Below are positions 7,869-15,552 of a DNA stretch of 34,646 nt, piece by piece. A model generated the notes under the pieces. It had not been told where the DNA came from and did not search any database. It saw nothing but the letters and a program-made list of their open reading frames with translations. Positions within the stretch are counted from its first letter, which is position 1; every line of letters starts with the position of its first letter. The translations under genes and the position numbers were made by a program. Source of the stretch: a virus. The stretch is from positions 1 to 34,646 of the IMG/VR virus record IMGVR_UViG_3300028423_000997. One strand, written 5' to 3'.

Positions 7869-8849
7869 TTATTCAATATCACTTACTACGTCTGTTTCGC
7901 GAACCATTGGACCCATGCGACTTGGATTTCGATACACACTCTTGAAGAAACGGCTACCACGTTCATCTAGATCAGCAATTTCCAGATCAAGTTCGTCTCG
8001 CAAAATTTGTCCTTTTTCAGTAATAGCTCGTTCTAACTCTTCTCGATCCCATTTATATCCTGTGCGTTCGCAAAGTTCGCCTCCAGGATTTTCAAATTCT
8101 GGTGCTATGGTTTCATTCCAAAATTTATTAAGCCATTCAAAATCTCGAACGTTAGTCCAATCCCATTCGTCCCTGCGTAGATTTGTCATTTCACAGCCTA
8201 AACGAGCGCCGTACATTGCCCATAGTCCATTATCTGAATCCGCACCCACTGTCTGCCAGATTAGTAGTCTCTGGTAATTTTTTCCATGGATATTTTTAAT
8301 CTCTGATGGATCAACAACATCGCCGTTTTCAAGTGTCATCTTGACACCTTCACGGAATCCTGCTCTCCATGCTTGCAACGGGCTTGCATTGTTGAACACC
8401 TGAGAATAGATATTATTCATTTGAATATAATTGATATTCCAACAAAAATCAACCTGTGCCTGGCGATTATTTTCAGGTGCTGCTTCGTGTGTTCTCATGT
8501 TTTCTACTAAGTGTTTAGTCCAACTTTTGATACCACCATTCCCATAAACAAGACCGTTTACTTGATTTTTAGCTGCCCAACTGATAACATCGTTTTTACC
8601 GATTGCACTCATATCAAGCTCTAGATTAAAAAAATCTGGATCAACACGGTTATCTGCATCAACAGTAATAAATCGTGATGTTTCACACAATTTCGCGGCG
8701 GCTTTGTGTGCTGCATCTGATCCATATACTCCGTGACTACGAACTGCCCATGGACATTTATCTAGCAGATCTTGCCAATTCTCGTCTGCGTTAGGTTCAT
8801 CATAACTAATGAACACGATATCAAATTCTGTAATAGGAACCAAGCTCAT
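7869..8849 (-). CDS. Glycosyltransferase, GT-A fold (GT2-like)
   Basis: 326 residues. The N-terminus reads as a GT-A nucleotide-sugar-binding domain: FDIVFISYDEPNADENW at the first strand, GSDAAHKAAA near 43-52, and ITVDADNRVDPDF near 61-73, where DAD (64-66) is in the position of the metal-binding DxD. The rest is rich in Trp and Asp and ends in a charged tail. Similar proteins are common in T4-like phages of marine bacteria and are usually called glycosyltransferases, although donor and acceptor are not known. It overlaps the gene before it by 4 nt (ATGA). Next to two further GT-A-like proteins and a methyltransferase, a role in modifying a glycan on the virion or host surface is plausible but unproven. 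Confidence 0.75.
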   Translation of the reverse strand: MSLVPITEFDIVFISYDEPNADENWQDLLDKCPWAVRSHGVYGSDAAHKAAAKLCETSRFITVDADNRVDPDFFNLELDMSAIGKNDVISWAAKNQVNGLVYGNGGIKSWTKHLVENMRTHEAAPENNRQAQVDFCWNINYIQMNNIYSQVFNNASPLQAWRAGFREGVKMTLENGDVVDPSEIKNIHGKNYQRLLIWQTVGADSDNGLWAMYGARLGCEMTNLRRDEWDWTNVRDFEWLNKFWNETIAPEFENPGGELCERTGYKWDREELERAITEKGQILRDELDLEIADLDERGSRFFKSVYRNPSRMGPMVRETDVVSDIE

Positions 8850-9838
8850 TTTACTTTCCTTTTTCCGACCACAAGATTGTGGTTTTTATATAAAATATTG
8901 ACTTTCTCAATGTCAAAATCTATACGATGTCTTTCAACATATCCCAATCTCAAACGACTTAAATCTACCTTCACTGCACCAATAAATTCATCCACTGTAT
9001 CACCAACTAGATAGAAAGGAAATTGTTTACTTACCAGACCAAGATGTTCAAATTGTTCTGGGATTACGCATGAAGATATGATTAATTGGTCGTCTTTTTG
9101 TAAAAACTCTATATGATAATGATTATCATCTTGCGAAATATTTTCAGCAGTTTTTATCTGATTTGTTTCTTTTTTAACTGTTCTTTGGTCTTGACTTATA
9201 TATCTATCTTGAATAATTTCAAATCGATAATTTTCAAAATACCTTAATGTGAGCATACTGATTTCATTTGGGCTGGCAAATGCAGTAATATCGCCAGCGT
9301 CAATAACAACGCGGCGATTCATAATCAAATCTTCTGGATTAACTTCATATGTTTCGATCAAAAAATCAGGATTGTTTTTCTTTATGAGATAAAACTTCAG
9401 ATTGTCGCTATAATCAACCCTTAGCTTTTGTCTCATTTGTAAATTAGCAAGACGTTTGAGACTGACAGGATTAATTTCAAATATCAATTTTTTATTTACG
9501 ACATAATATATAGCCCTGACGTCCCAGTCGGCATCTCGTTTTCTGGAAATTTCATAAAGTTGATTCTCACGAGAACGTAGACGGAGAACATTGCTAATTT
9601 CCATCATTCGATAGTTATGGTCTTTGTCTAGCTCTACCCTAAAATTTGCTTCATCGGCTGTGCCATCAATAATTTTTCTTGCCGATTCATCCCGTGTTAT
9701 GATATACGGAATATTCGTATTTTCATTCAGAGAATGACCAACACTGACAATTTCGCCCGTCCATTCATTAAAATAAACGTAATAATTAGGCTTTTGTCTT
9801 TTTCTTGGCTTTCTTGTAACGGTTACGGATTCTGTCAT
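8846..9838 (-). CDS. Hypothetical protein, accessory operon
   Basis: 330 residues, starting with a basic stretch (TRKPRKRQKPNYY). The body is beta-rich with repeated hydrophobic strands, a YYVYFNEWTGEI segment at the N-terminus and a VVIDAGDITAF segment in the middle; it looks like a soluble multi-domain structural or scaffold protein. No catalytic motif is evident. It overlaps the upstream glycosyltransferase-like gene by about 53 nt, an unusually long overlap for this operon, and the downstream one by 4 nt. If a later start were used the overlap would shrink, but the first in-frame ATG is at 9838. Family unknown. Confidence 0.7.
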   Translation of the reverse strand: MTESVTVTRKPRKRQKPNYYVYFNEWTGEIVSVGHSLNENTNIPYIITRDESARKIIDGTADEANFRVELDKDHNYRMMEISNVLRLRSRENQLYEISRKRDADWDVRAIYYVVNKKLIFEINPVSLKRLANLQMRQKLRVDYSDNLKFYLIKKNNPDFLIETYEVNPEDLIMNRRVVIDAGDITAFASPNEISMLTLRYFENYRFEIIQDRYISQDQRTVKKETNQIKTAENISQDDNHYHIEFLQKDDQLIISSCVIPEQFEHLGLVSKQFPFYLVGDTVDEFIGAVKVDLSRLRLGYVERHRIDFDIEKVNILYKNHNLVVGKRKVK

Positions 9839-10643
9839 GTGTTTCTTTATCTATAATATCACTATCATGATATACAAACAATCCTGTTTGTCTATGATTA
9901 TTCACTTTTATCTGGTTTCCATTGATCCAGACATTGCAAGATTCTTTCCAATCGGCAGAATTGTTTTCTTGATCTTTGATACGTATGGTTTCTGGAATGA
10001 AATCAGTATACTCCATGTAACGAACAGAAAACTCATAATTTTCACCCAGCATGTGAGCAACGATATTTACTGACAAAGTATAATCAAACCAACCTGGACG
10101 ATTTTCCTTGGCATAGATACCATAAACTTCTCGCCAATTCCTAAAAACAGCATCGCACATTTTAAAAAATTCCGATGCTTTGATATCTTTTTTAAAATAG
10201 ATCAACTCAGCGTTAAAAAACGGCAAATTGTTTTTTCTTTGAACCCAGAATCGAGAAGAATCGTCAAGGTTATCGCCACGAAAATCATTAGGTGATCCAA
10301 AAAGCAATTGGTGATCATCAACACCATGCCAGAGCATTTCAAGATTGTCTACTGCTACTGCATATGAATTAATCAGCAGTGTTTCATCAAAAGGAGTGCA
10401 ATAGAACGCCTGCCAGGATTCAACTTGTTGATTTGAATCTTCGTAATCTGTTTTACCGTAAGCTAATTCAACAATGTAATCAAAACAATGTTCGTATTTC
10501 TTAGGGACTTGGTCAATACTTTCAACTACTACAGCAACTTCGCGTTCTTGGTCTAAGTGTTTTATTGTGCTAGCCAACGTGCCAGCCGCACGTATGTTTC
10601 TTGGAACATCGATAGCAAAAATTAAATACCCTTGTGTTGTCAT
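9786..10643 (-). CDS. GT-A-like protein lacking the DxD motif
   Basis: 285 residues, paralogous to the gene just upstream. Alignment by eye anchors on CTPFDETLLINSYAV here and YTPYDRTLLLDIDYLV there: the metal-binding DxD of the neighbour is N92-S93-Y94 here. Other shared features are the opening strand (YLIFAID), the FFNAELIYFKKD segment matching WSTAIYFRKN, and the SVNIVAHMLG segment matching SIAAHIINGMG. The fold is probably retained but metal-dependent transfer looks impaired. It may be a binding or regulatory subunit for its neighbour, or use a different chemistry. The C-terminus is Lys-rich (RNRYKKAKKKTKA). It overlaps the upstream gene by 4 nt. Confidence 0.7.
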   Translation of the reverse strand: MTTQGYLIFAIDVPRNIRAAGTLASTIKHLDQEREVAVVVESIDQVPKKYEHCFDYIVELAYGKTDYEDSNQQVESWQAFYCTPFDETLLINSYAVAVDNLEMLWHGVDDHQLLFGSPNDFRGDNLDDSSRFWVQRKNNLPFFNAELIYFKKDIKASEFFKMCDAVFRNWREVYGIYAKENRPGWFDYTLSVNIVAHMLGENYEFSVRYMEYTDFIPETIRIKDQENNSADWKESCNVWINGNQIKVNNHRQTGLFVYHDSDIIDKETHDRIRNRYKKAKKKTKA

Positions 10644-11542
10644 GATTCTTCCTTGTCAAATAGCTCAATAAGTTTTTCATATGAACGATCAAGAGCACGT
10701 TTATTCATGACATGAATATTTTCATTCCTAATATTAATCAATGTGTCTTTCCAGTTTTCTTCTCGGTTGTTTACCAAGTAAATCCAGTCATCAAGGTCGT
10801 TAATTTTTGCAATACCATCACGCTGGCTCATATTTACAAGCTTTCCTGGAAATGATCCAATCAATTCACCAGAACCCATTCCATTAATAATATGTGCTGC
10901 AATACTCACACAAAAATCAGTTCGATACATTCCTGCAGAAAACCCATACAAAAAGCTATAAAATTCATAATTTTTTGTAACATGTGCCCAAGTATCAAAA
11001 AACAACTTGGAAACATCATTATTTTTTCTAAAATAAATTGCTGTGCTCCAGAACATTGGAATTCCGTTAGGATTTAGATTTCGTTCAGACTCGGCTGGAG
11101 GTAGACGATTGAGTGTTTCTGCTTCATGAAACATCGCAACTTCTTGGTCTGAATCAAAAATATAATCTAATGAATCATTTTGAACTAGATAATCAATATC
11201 TAGCAATAATGTGCGATCATAAGGTGTATATTTATTTACACGATGTTTATTGGTATTTTTGAACTGCGTCACAAAACGTGTCCAGGGTGAATCATAATGA
11301 ACACGTTTGTTTGTAGTGTGGACTTCGTCAGTTAAAACCACATCATCAAAAATGATCTTCGCTTGGTCTTTTCCTTGACTTGAACAAAAATAATCCCACG
11401 TGCCCTTGTCTGTAATCAGACATGTATTGTTATTTTTCATATATCTTTTGATATATCTAGCAGCCAAACCTGCCAATTTTACATAATCAATTTCAGGTGT
11501 ATTATAGGCAAAAAACACAACACCACGAGTTTCTTTACTCAT
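10640..11542 (-). CDS. Glycosyltransferase-like protein, GT-A fold with DxD
   Basis: 300 residues from the ATG at 11542; an in-frame TTG 6 nt upstream is less likely because the ATG forms a TAATG junction with the preceding gene. The N-terminal strand GVVFFAYNTPEIDYVKLA and the LLLDIDYLVQND segment, with DxD at about residues 115-117, fit a GT-A glycosyltransferase of the GT8-like type. Donor and acceptor are unknown. It is followed by a paralogue without the DxD motif. Both lie in the accessory operon with a third glycosyltransferase. Confidence 0.7.
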   Translation of the reverse strand: MSKETRGVVFFAYNTPEIDYVKLAGLAARYIKRYMKNNNTCLITDKGTWDYFCSSQGKDQAKIIFDDVVLTDEVHTTNKRVHYDSPWTRFVTQFKNTNKHRVNKYTPYDRTLLLDIDYLVQNDSLDYIFDSDQEVAMFHEAETLNRLPPAESERNLNPNGIPMFWSTAIYFRKNNDVSKLFFDTWAHVTKNYEFYSFLYGFSAGMYRTDFCVSIAAHIINGMGSGELIGSFPGKLVNMSQRDGIAKINDLDDWIYLVNNREENWKDTLINIRNENIHVMNKRALDRSYEKLIELFDKEES

Positions 11543-11889
11543 TACCAATTCATTGCCTTTTTTACATTTCTAGCTTTTGCTAGTTTTTTGTATTCGGTTG
11601 AATACTCGTTTACTGCTTCAAAATATTTTGTTGTAAGTGTTTTTAGAAAGTCCTCTAGATTGGTAATATCAACTGGAATATTTTTTTGGTCTAAAACAAT
11701 TGCGTCCTTATTTCCAGAACGCAACAAGGCTTCGACAAAAGCAATTGTTTCTTTATCAGCTAGAAACATTCCATTCTGGTAATGCACTACCAACATTGTT
11801 TCAAAACGTCGCATAATTGCGCGTCTCTGATTTTCAATCGTAATACGATAGTTGGAAAAGGCGAGCGCCTTTTCTAGACGTTCATCCAT
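11542..11889 (-). CDS. Small conserved phage protein, first gene of accessory operon
   Basis: 115 residues, mostly alpha-helical and charged (MDERLEKALAFSNYR at the N-terminus, KKLAKARNVKKAMNW at the C-terminus). It resembles small conserved proteins of unknown function in T4-like marine phages, by general recollection of sequence pattern only. It is the first gene after the sigma70-like promoter at 11914-11941, and AGGAGA at 11895-11900 gives a strong ribosome binding site 5 nt before the ATG. The stop overlaps the next start (TAATG). Confidence 0.75.
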   Translation of the reverse strand: MDERLEKALAFSNYRITIENQRRAIMRRFETMLVVHYQNGMFLADKETIAFVEALLRSGNKDAIVLDQKNIPVDITNLEDFLKTLTTKYFEAVNEYSTEYKKLAKARNVKKAMNW

Positions 11890-11913
11890 AGAAATCTCCT
11901 CTGAATAATTTTA

Positions 11914-11941
11914 ATATTAGCAAACTTTTGAATTTTGTCAA
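11914..11941 (-). promoter_or_regulatory. Sigma70-like promoter of the accessory operon
   Basis: On the minus strand TTGACA (11941-11936) is followed after 16 nt by TAATAT (11919-11914), about 25 nt before the ATG of the first accessory gene, with AGGAGA between. This is a near-consensus bacterial sigma70 promoter and no NATAAATA late box is present in the same gap. It should drive the whole minus-strand run from 11889 down to the window start, because no later gap is large enough for a clear terminator. Confidence 0.7.
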
Positions 11942-11950
11942 GAAATTCAA

Positions 11951-13861
11951 TTAGGTAGTTGGAGTCCAGTCATACTGAACATCACTTACCCAAACAGTAT
12001 GTGTGCCACCTGTATCAAATGTTGTGCCGTAGTCATTCCAAACGACAAATTCCACTTGTGCTACTGGACCAGCAACTTCAATAAGAAGACTGTTGCTTGC
12101 ATTTGCTGCACTTGAATTGCTTGGATCAGCTGATGCTTCATTTCCGCTCACTGTTAGGTTACTACCGCCAGTTAATGTGACAGGAACAGGATTACTTCCA
12201 GAATCGTATGCGTTCACAACAATACGTTCATCGCGAGATCCGTCGTCATCAATATCACTGATACGGAATGAAAGGTTAGTAACTTCGGTTGATGCGCTTA
12301 CACCTGTATCAGGAGCGAACGTGAATGTTGTTTTGGATGTATTACTACTGTCAGTTCCTCTAATACGCAAACTTCCTGTTGTGTTGTAATTTTCTCCAGT
12401 TGCCACATAAATTGTAGTATCACCATCATATGAGAAGTCTAGAACATTTCCGTTCAACTCATTAACAAGAACGGTCATTATCATGCTTCCGCCGTCAATG
12501 TCGAATGATGTATTCTTGGTAATAATATCACCGTCTGAATATCCGGCGTTGGCAAATCTTGCAATTTCAGTGTATGATTCTGGTTCGGGCTCAGGTCCTG
12601 AACCTGGATCACCCTGAACATCGTCAGTGAAATCATTGATCGCAGTGATTGCAGGAATTGAATTTCCAATGCTAAACACAGCTGAGTTATCAGTGATGTC
12701 ATCGGCTGCTTTGTATCCTGCATTCAATGTAGTTGTTCCTGCGATATCTTGATTGGTAAAAGAACTATCATCCATTGTAACACGAATATCCATACTGATA
12801 TTACCAGCAGCAGGTGCGTTTTCAACAATTTTTGCTTCAAAAAGAACAACTAGATCGCTGTAAAGACTGTATTCTGCATATTCACCATATTCACCGTAAT
12901 CACCATCACCAGAATACGGAGCATATGGTGAAGCACTTGTATATATAGTCTGATATTCAGTTGATAGTTCATACGCACCAAGATTTTCACTTATACCACC
13001 GGTTCCTGATTGTCTTGCGGTATCATAGTCAACAATCAATGATCCCATTTGTCCAACTACTTGGTTCCAGTTAAGGTATCCAGCATCAGCAACATCTCCT
13101 GTCATTTCAATGTTACAACGAACTTCGCCACCTGAATTAAAGAAATACCGAAAGTCGTCATATGTATCCCAGGTCCAACGAAATACACCGACCAACTTTG
13201 TATCCCAGGGATCAGTTCTGGTAAAACTTTCGACTGAACTTGAAACAGTTGCAACAACATTGTTCCAATAATTTGTTCCAGTTAGGATATCATCATCAAT
13301 AGCAGTTTGAATCGTGTTAACATCGGTTGCAAAGATCTTGTTGCCCTGTGCAACCCTAGTTAATTCTGAAGGGCCGCCCGTACGTTCCTCCATGATATTA
13401 ACTTTATCGATAAGGTTGTTGGTATTAGCTTCAAGATATGCTTGCAATGTCGCTTCATCTGCAAGAATAGGATCACCTTCGCTAATTGGATACACACTTG
13501 CTTGTTGTCCCCAACCATAACGATGTGTTGTTCTATTATAAACCTTGAGAGCAGCATTTCCAGCTAGCTCTCCTACAAATGTAATGACACCTGTGGTATA
13601 ATTGATGTTATAATCAGCGGATTCATGCAACGTGACGTCGTCGACCATCACGACTAAAAAATCATCTGATTCTGGTATTGGCGATAAATTCCGTGTCGCT
13701 CCTGCACTTTCACCACTTGCGTTTGCAACATCATTTAAAATTAAATCTGAAGTAGCCCAGGCCAGAGAAACAGTATTATCACTGAAAAGTCTGTTAACTT
13801 CCAGTGCAAGATCATTGTAGTTCTGGACTACTATCAGGTCGCCTATACTTACATTAACCAC
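11951..13861 (-). CDS. Virion structural protein (tail fibre or decoration type)
   Basis: 636 residues with a composition typical of extracellular virion proteins: rich in Ser, Thr, Gly, Asn and Asp, low in Cys and Lys. The N-terminal 110 residues contain YNDLALEVNRLF and a YNINYTTGVITF beta strand motif seen in phage fibre proteins. A Tyr-rich block near residues 312-338 (YGEYGEYAEYSLYSDL) and an acidic PEPEPES linker near 430 divide it. The last 200 residues look like a beta-sandwich (adhesin-like) domain ending in a Trp-containing strand. The start is GTG at 13861, directly after the TAA of the upstream fibre gene. It may form a fibre or adhesin tip; no specific T4 homologue can be named. 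Confidence 0.7.
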   Translation of the reverse strand: MVNVSIGDLIVVQNYNDLALEVNRLFSDNTVSLAWATSDLILNDVANASGESAGATRNLSPIPESDDFLVVMVDDVTLHESADYNINYTTGVITFVGELAGNAALKVYNRTTHRYGWGQQASVYPISEGDPILADEATLQAYLEANTNNLIDKVNIMEERTGGPSELTRVAQGNKIFATDVNTIQTAIDDDILTGTNYWNNVVATVSSSVESFTRTDPWDTKLVGVFRWTWDTYDDFRYFFNSGGEVRCNIEMTGDVADAGYLNWNQVVGQMGSLIVDYDTARQSGTGGISENLGAYELSTEYQTIYTSASPYAPYSGDGDYGEYGEYAEYSLYSDLVVLFEAKIVENAPAAGNISMDIRVTMDDSSFTNQDIAGTTTLNAGYKAADDITDNSAVFSIGNSIPAITAINDFTDDVQGDPGSGPEPEPESYTEIARFANAGYSDGDIITKNTSFDIDGGSMIMTVLVNELNGNVLDFSYDGDTTIYVATGENYNTTGSLRIRGTDSSNTSKTTFTFAPDTGVSASTEVTNLSFRISDIDDDGSRDERIVVNAYDSGSNPVPVTLTGGSNLTVSGNEASADPSNSSAANASNSLLIEVAGPVAQVEFVVWNDYGTTFDTGGTHTVWVSDVQYDWTPTT

Positions 13862-14920
13862 TTACTTGGTTCCCACTACTGCCTCGATAATTCCTGCTTC
13901 TTCGTTGACTTTATCTTCAAGAGCGCGCCCAATAACATTTTGCCAATCATGTGATTCAGATCCAACTGCCATGGCATGACCAGGTGTATCTGAAGTTATT
14001 AAGCGATCTCCTTTTTTAACAGTTCCCACAACACGAACAGGAATACGCCCCGAAAGTGCAATGAACGGATGAGTTTCTTGTGAACCAGCGCCGCTGTTCA
14101 TCATAAATGCTGGACTATCTGAAACAACTCCAAAAACATCGGAAGATTTTTTCTTGGTCGTCTGTGTTACTTCATATTTGCCACCAATTTCAACCACGGT
14201 TCCATATTCATATACTGCGTCAGCATGATAACGTTCTGCAAGGTCAGCGTATAGTGCGCTGGTTGCAGTTCCCTGGAAATAGTATCCAGTTGTTTCATTC
14301 AAATTGACACCTTTACTAATATTTGAAAACTGTGTGTCAAGAAGAGTAACACCATCTTCAAGATATTCCGTGTTTGATCCTGAATTTTGTGGAGCCCATG
14401 AACTATCACTTGAGGAGATAGAAACAATCTCGCCGTCCACGATAACTTCTATCGTGCGGTGCGAGTTATCATCCGTATCAAAACGTGTTCTTGACTCAAT
14501 ACGAGTATTGCCAGTAACGTCACTGACAGTAATCCAGCTACCATTATAGTAAATATACAGGATTCCAGTATCTTCATCAAGCCAAAAATGACCATCTTGT
14601 TCACCAAAACTAGTTGGTGCACTAGATTGAACTGTCATGCTTGCAATTGATTTCCAGTTTCCTGAATTTGAAACGGTATTATCGAAATACTTTAATTCAT
14701 TATGATTTGAGTCATACCACAATTGGCCTTCAACTGGCTTTGATGGTGGTGATGAGCTAGCAAAATTTTCTAGTAGATGAAGGAAATTTTCGGCTGTTAT
14801 TTCACCATAACCAGTGTATCCTCGTCCTGTGAGTCCGAGATTGGTTGTGGTGTCAACAAGTCCGTTAGCAACTGTAATTGCAGTTTTCGTTCCATCTGAA
14901 TAATTAACTGTATATGCCAT
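13862..14920 (-). CDS. Tail-fibre-type structural protein with G2-peptidase-like C-terminal region
   Basis: 352 residues. The N-terminus has the GRGYTGYGEITAENFLHLLENF block and then GQLWYDSNHNELKYFD and GHFWLDEDTGILYIY, repeated short motifs characteristic of fibre proteins of T4-like marine phages. From about residue 225 the sequence (DLAERYHAD, YEYGTVVEIGG, VFGVVSDSPAFMMN, SGRIPVRVVG, VKKGDRLITS) resembles the peptidase-G2-like or intramolecular-chaperone domains found at fibre ends, which help trimer folding and may be cleaved off. Whether it cleaves itself is not known here. It sits between two other fibre-class genes on the late strand. Confidence 0.78.
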   Translation of the reverse strand: MAYTVNYSDGTKTAITVANGLVDTTTNLGLTGRGYTGYGEITAENFLHLLENFASSSPPSKPVEGQLWYDSNHNELKYFDNTVSNSGNWKSIASMTVQSSAPTSFGEQDGHFWLDEDTGILYIYYNGSWITVSDVTGNTRIESRTRFDTDDNSHRTIEVIVDGEIVSISSSDSSWAPQNSGSNTEYLEDGVTLLDTQFSNISKGVNLNETTGYYFQGTATSALYADLAERYHADAVYEYGTVVEIGGKYEVTQTTKKKSSDVFGVVSDSPAFMMNSGAGSQETHPFIALSGRIPVRVVGTVKKGDRLITSDTPGHAMAVGSESHDWQNVIGRALEDKVNEEAGIIEAVVGTK

Positions 14921-14923
14921 GGA

Positions 14924-15499
14924 TTATCCTGTCGAGAATCTTACGGTGTAAACTACTTGGATCTTCCTGTTAACAGATTTCTGTACGGGATGAAAGATCA
15001 AGTGAGTTAGTAATCTACCCTGTTGTGACACTAGGCCGATCTCATCAAATACAAAATTGCCCTCTTGGTCACTTGTATCGTCGAGCGGGTCTTGCCCTTC
15101 CGGCTCGGTATAGTCTAGTGTGCATGTAATGATGACATCACTAAAGGTGGTGCCACCTGTATGGACCACGGTAGTGTTATTATCCGGATCCTCGTCGATT
15201 GTGTAATCAACTTCTTTTTCATATGTTTGGTTGTGTAAACTCGCGGTTGTTTCGCTTGTATTGGCTGTGCGGTATGTGACATTTCCACTTCCATCAATAA
15301 CAACACCGCCATTTCCGAACGCCAGTTTGTTGATAAAACCTTCGTCACTGTTTACATCGAAAGTATTAGATAGTGCACTTGCTATTGCAAAGCTCATGTT
15401 TTCATAATGAATCGCATTGCGGCGATTTAAAATAATTTCACCACTGTCTGCGTCTTTAATCAAAACATGACCTTCTACATTTATCTTTGCGTGATCCAC
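14924..15499 (-). CDS. Conserved virion structural protein
   Basis: 191 residues. The opening VEGHVLIKDADSGEIIL, RRNAIHYENMSFAIASAL and INKLAFGNGG segments form a pattern that I recognise from structural proteins of T4-like cyanophages and relatives, where it is found beside tail-fibre genes. The middle is Asp/Thr-rich; the end is beta-stranded (RKIQVVYTVRFSTG). Start is GTG at 15499, with AGG about 9 nt upstream. A late box (AATAAATA, 15529-15522) lies just upstream, matching expression late in infection. Confidence 0.72.
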   Translation of the reverse strand: MDHAKINVEGHVLIKDADSGEIILNRRNAIHYENMSFAIASALSNTFDVNSDEGFINKLAFGNGGVVIDGSGNVTYRTANTSETTASLHNQTYEKEVDYTIDEDPDNNTTVVHTGGTTFSDVIITCTLDYTEPEGQDPLDDTSDQEGNFVFDEIGLVSQQGRLLTHLIFHPVQKSVNRKIQVVYTVRFSTG

Positions 15500-15521
15500 A
15501 ATAATAACCTATCTATTCTTG

Positions 15522-15529
15522 TATTTATT
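15522..15529 (-). promoter_or_regulatory. Late promoter box AATAAATA
   Basis: The minus strand reads AATAAATA in the 53-nt gap between two fibre-class genes, about 23 nt before the GTG start at 15499. It matches the NATAAATA pattern seen at several other structural genes in this window and the T4 late consensus TATAAATA at 7 of 8 positions. Confidence 0.55.
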
Positions 15530-15552
15530 TGTTCGAAATTCTTGGTTTTTCA

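Noticed and set aside
11229-11237. AATAAATA-like late box on the minus strand
   Set aside because: Lies deep inside a glycosyltransferase-like gene and far from any start; an AT-rich chance match is more likely.
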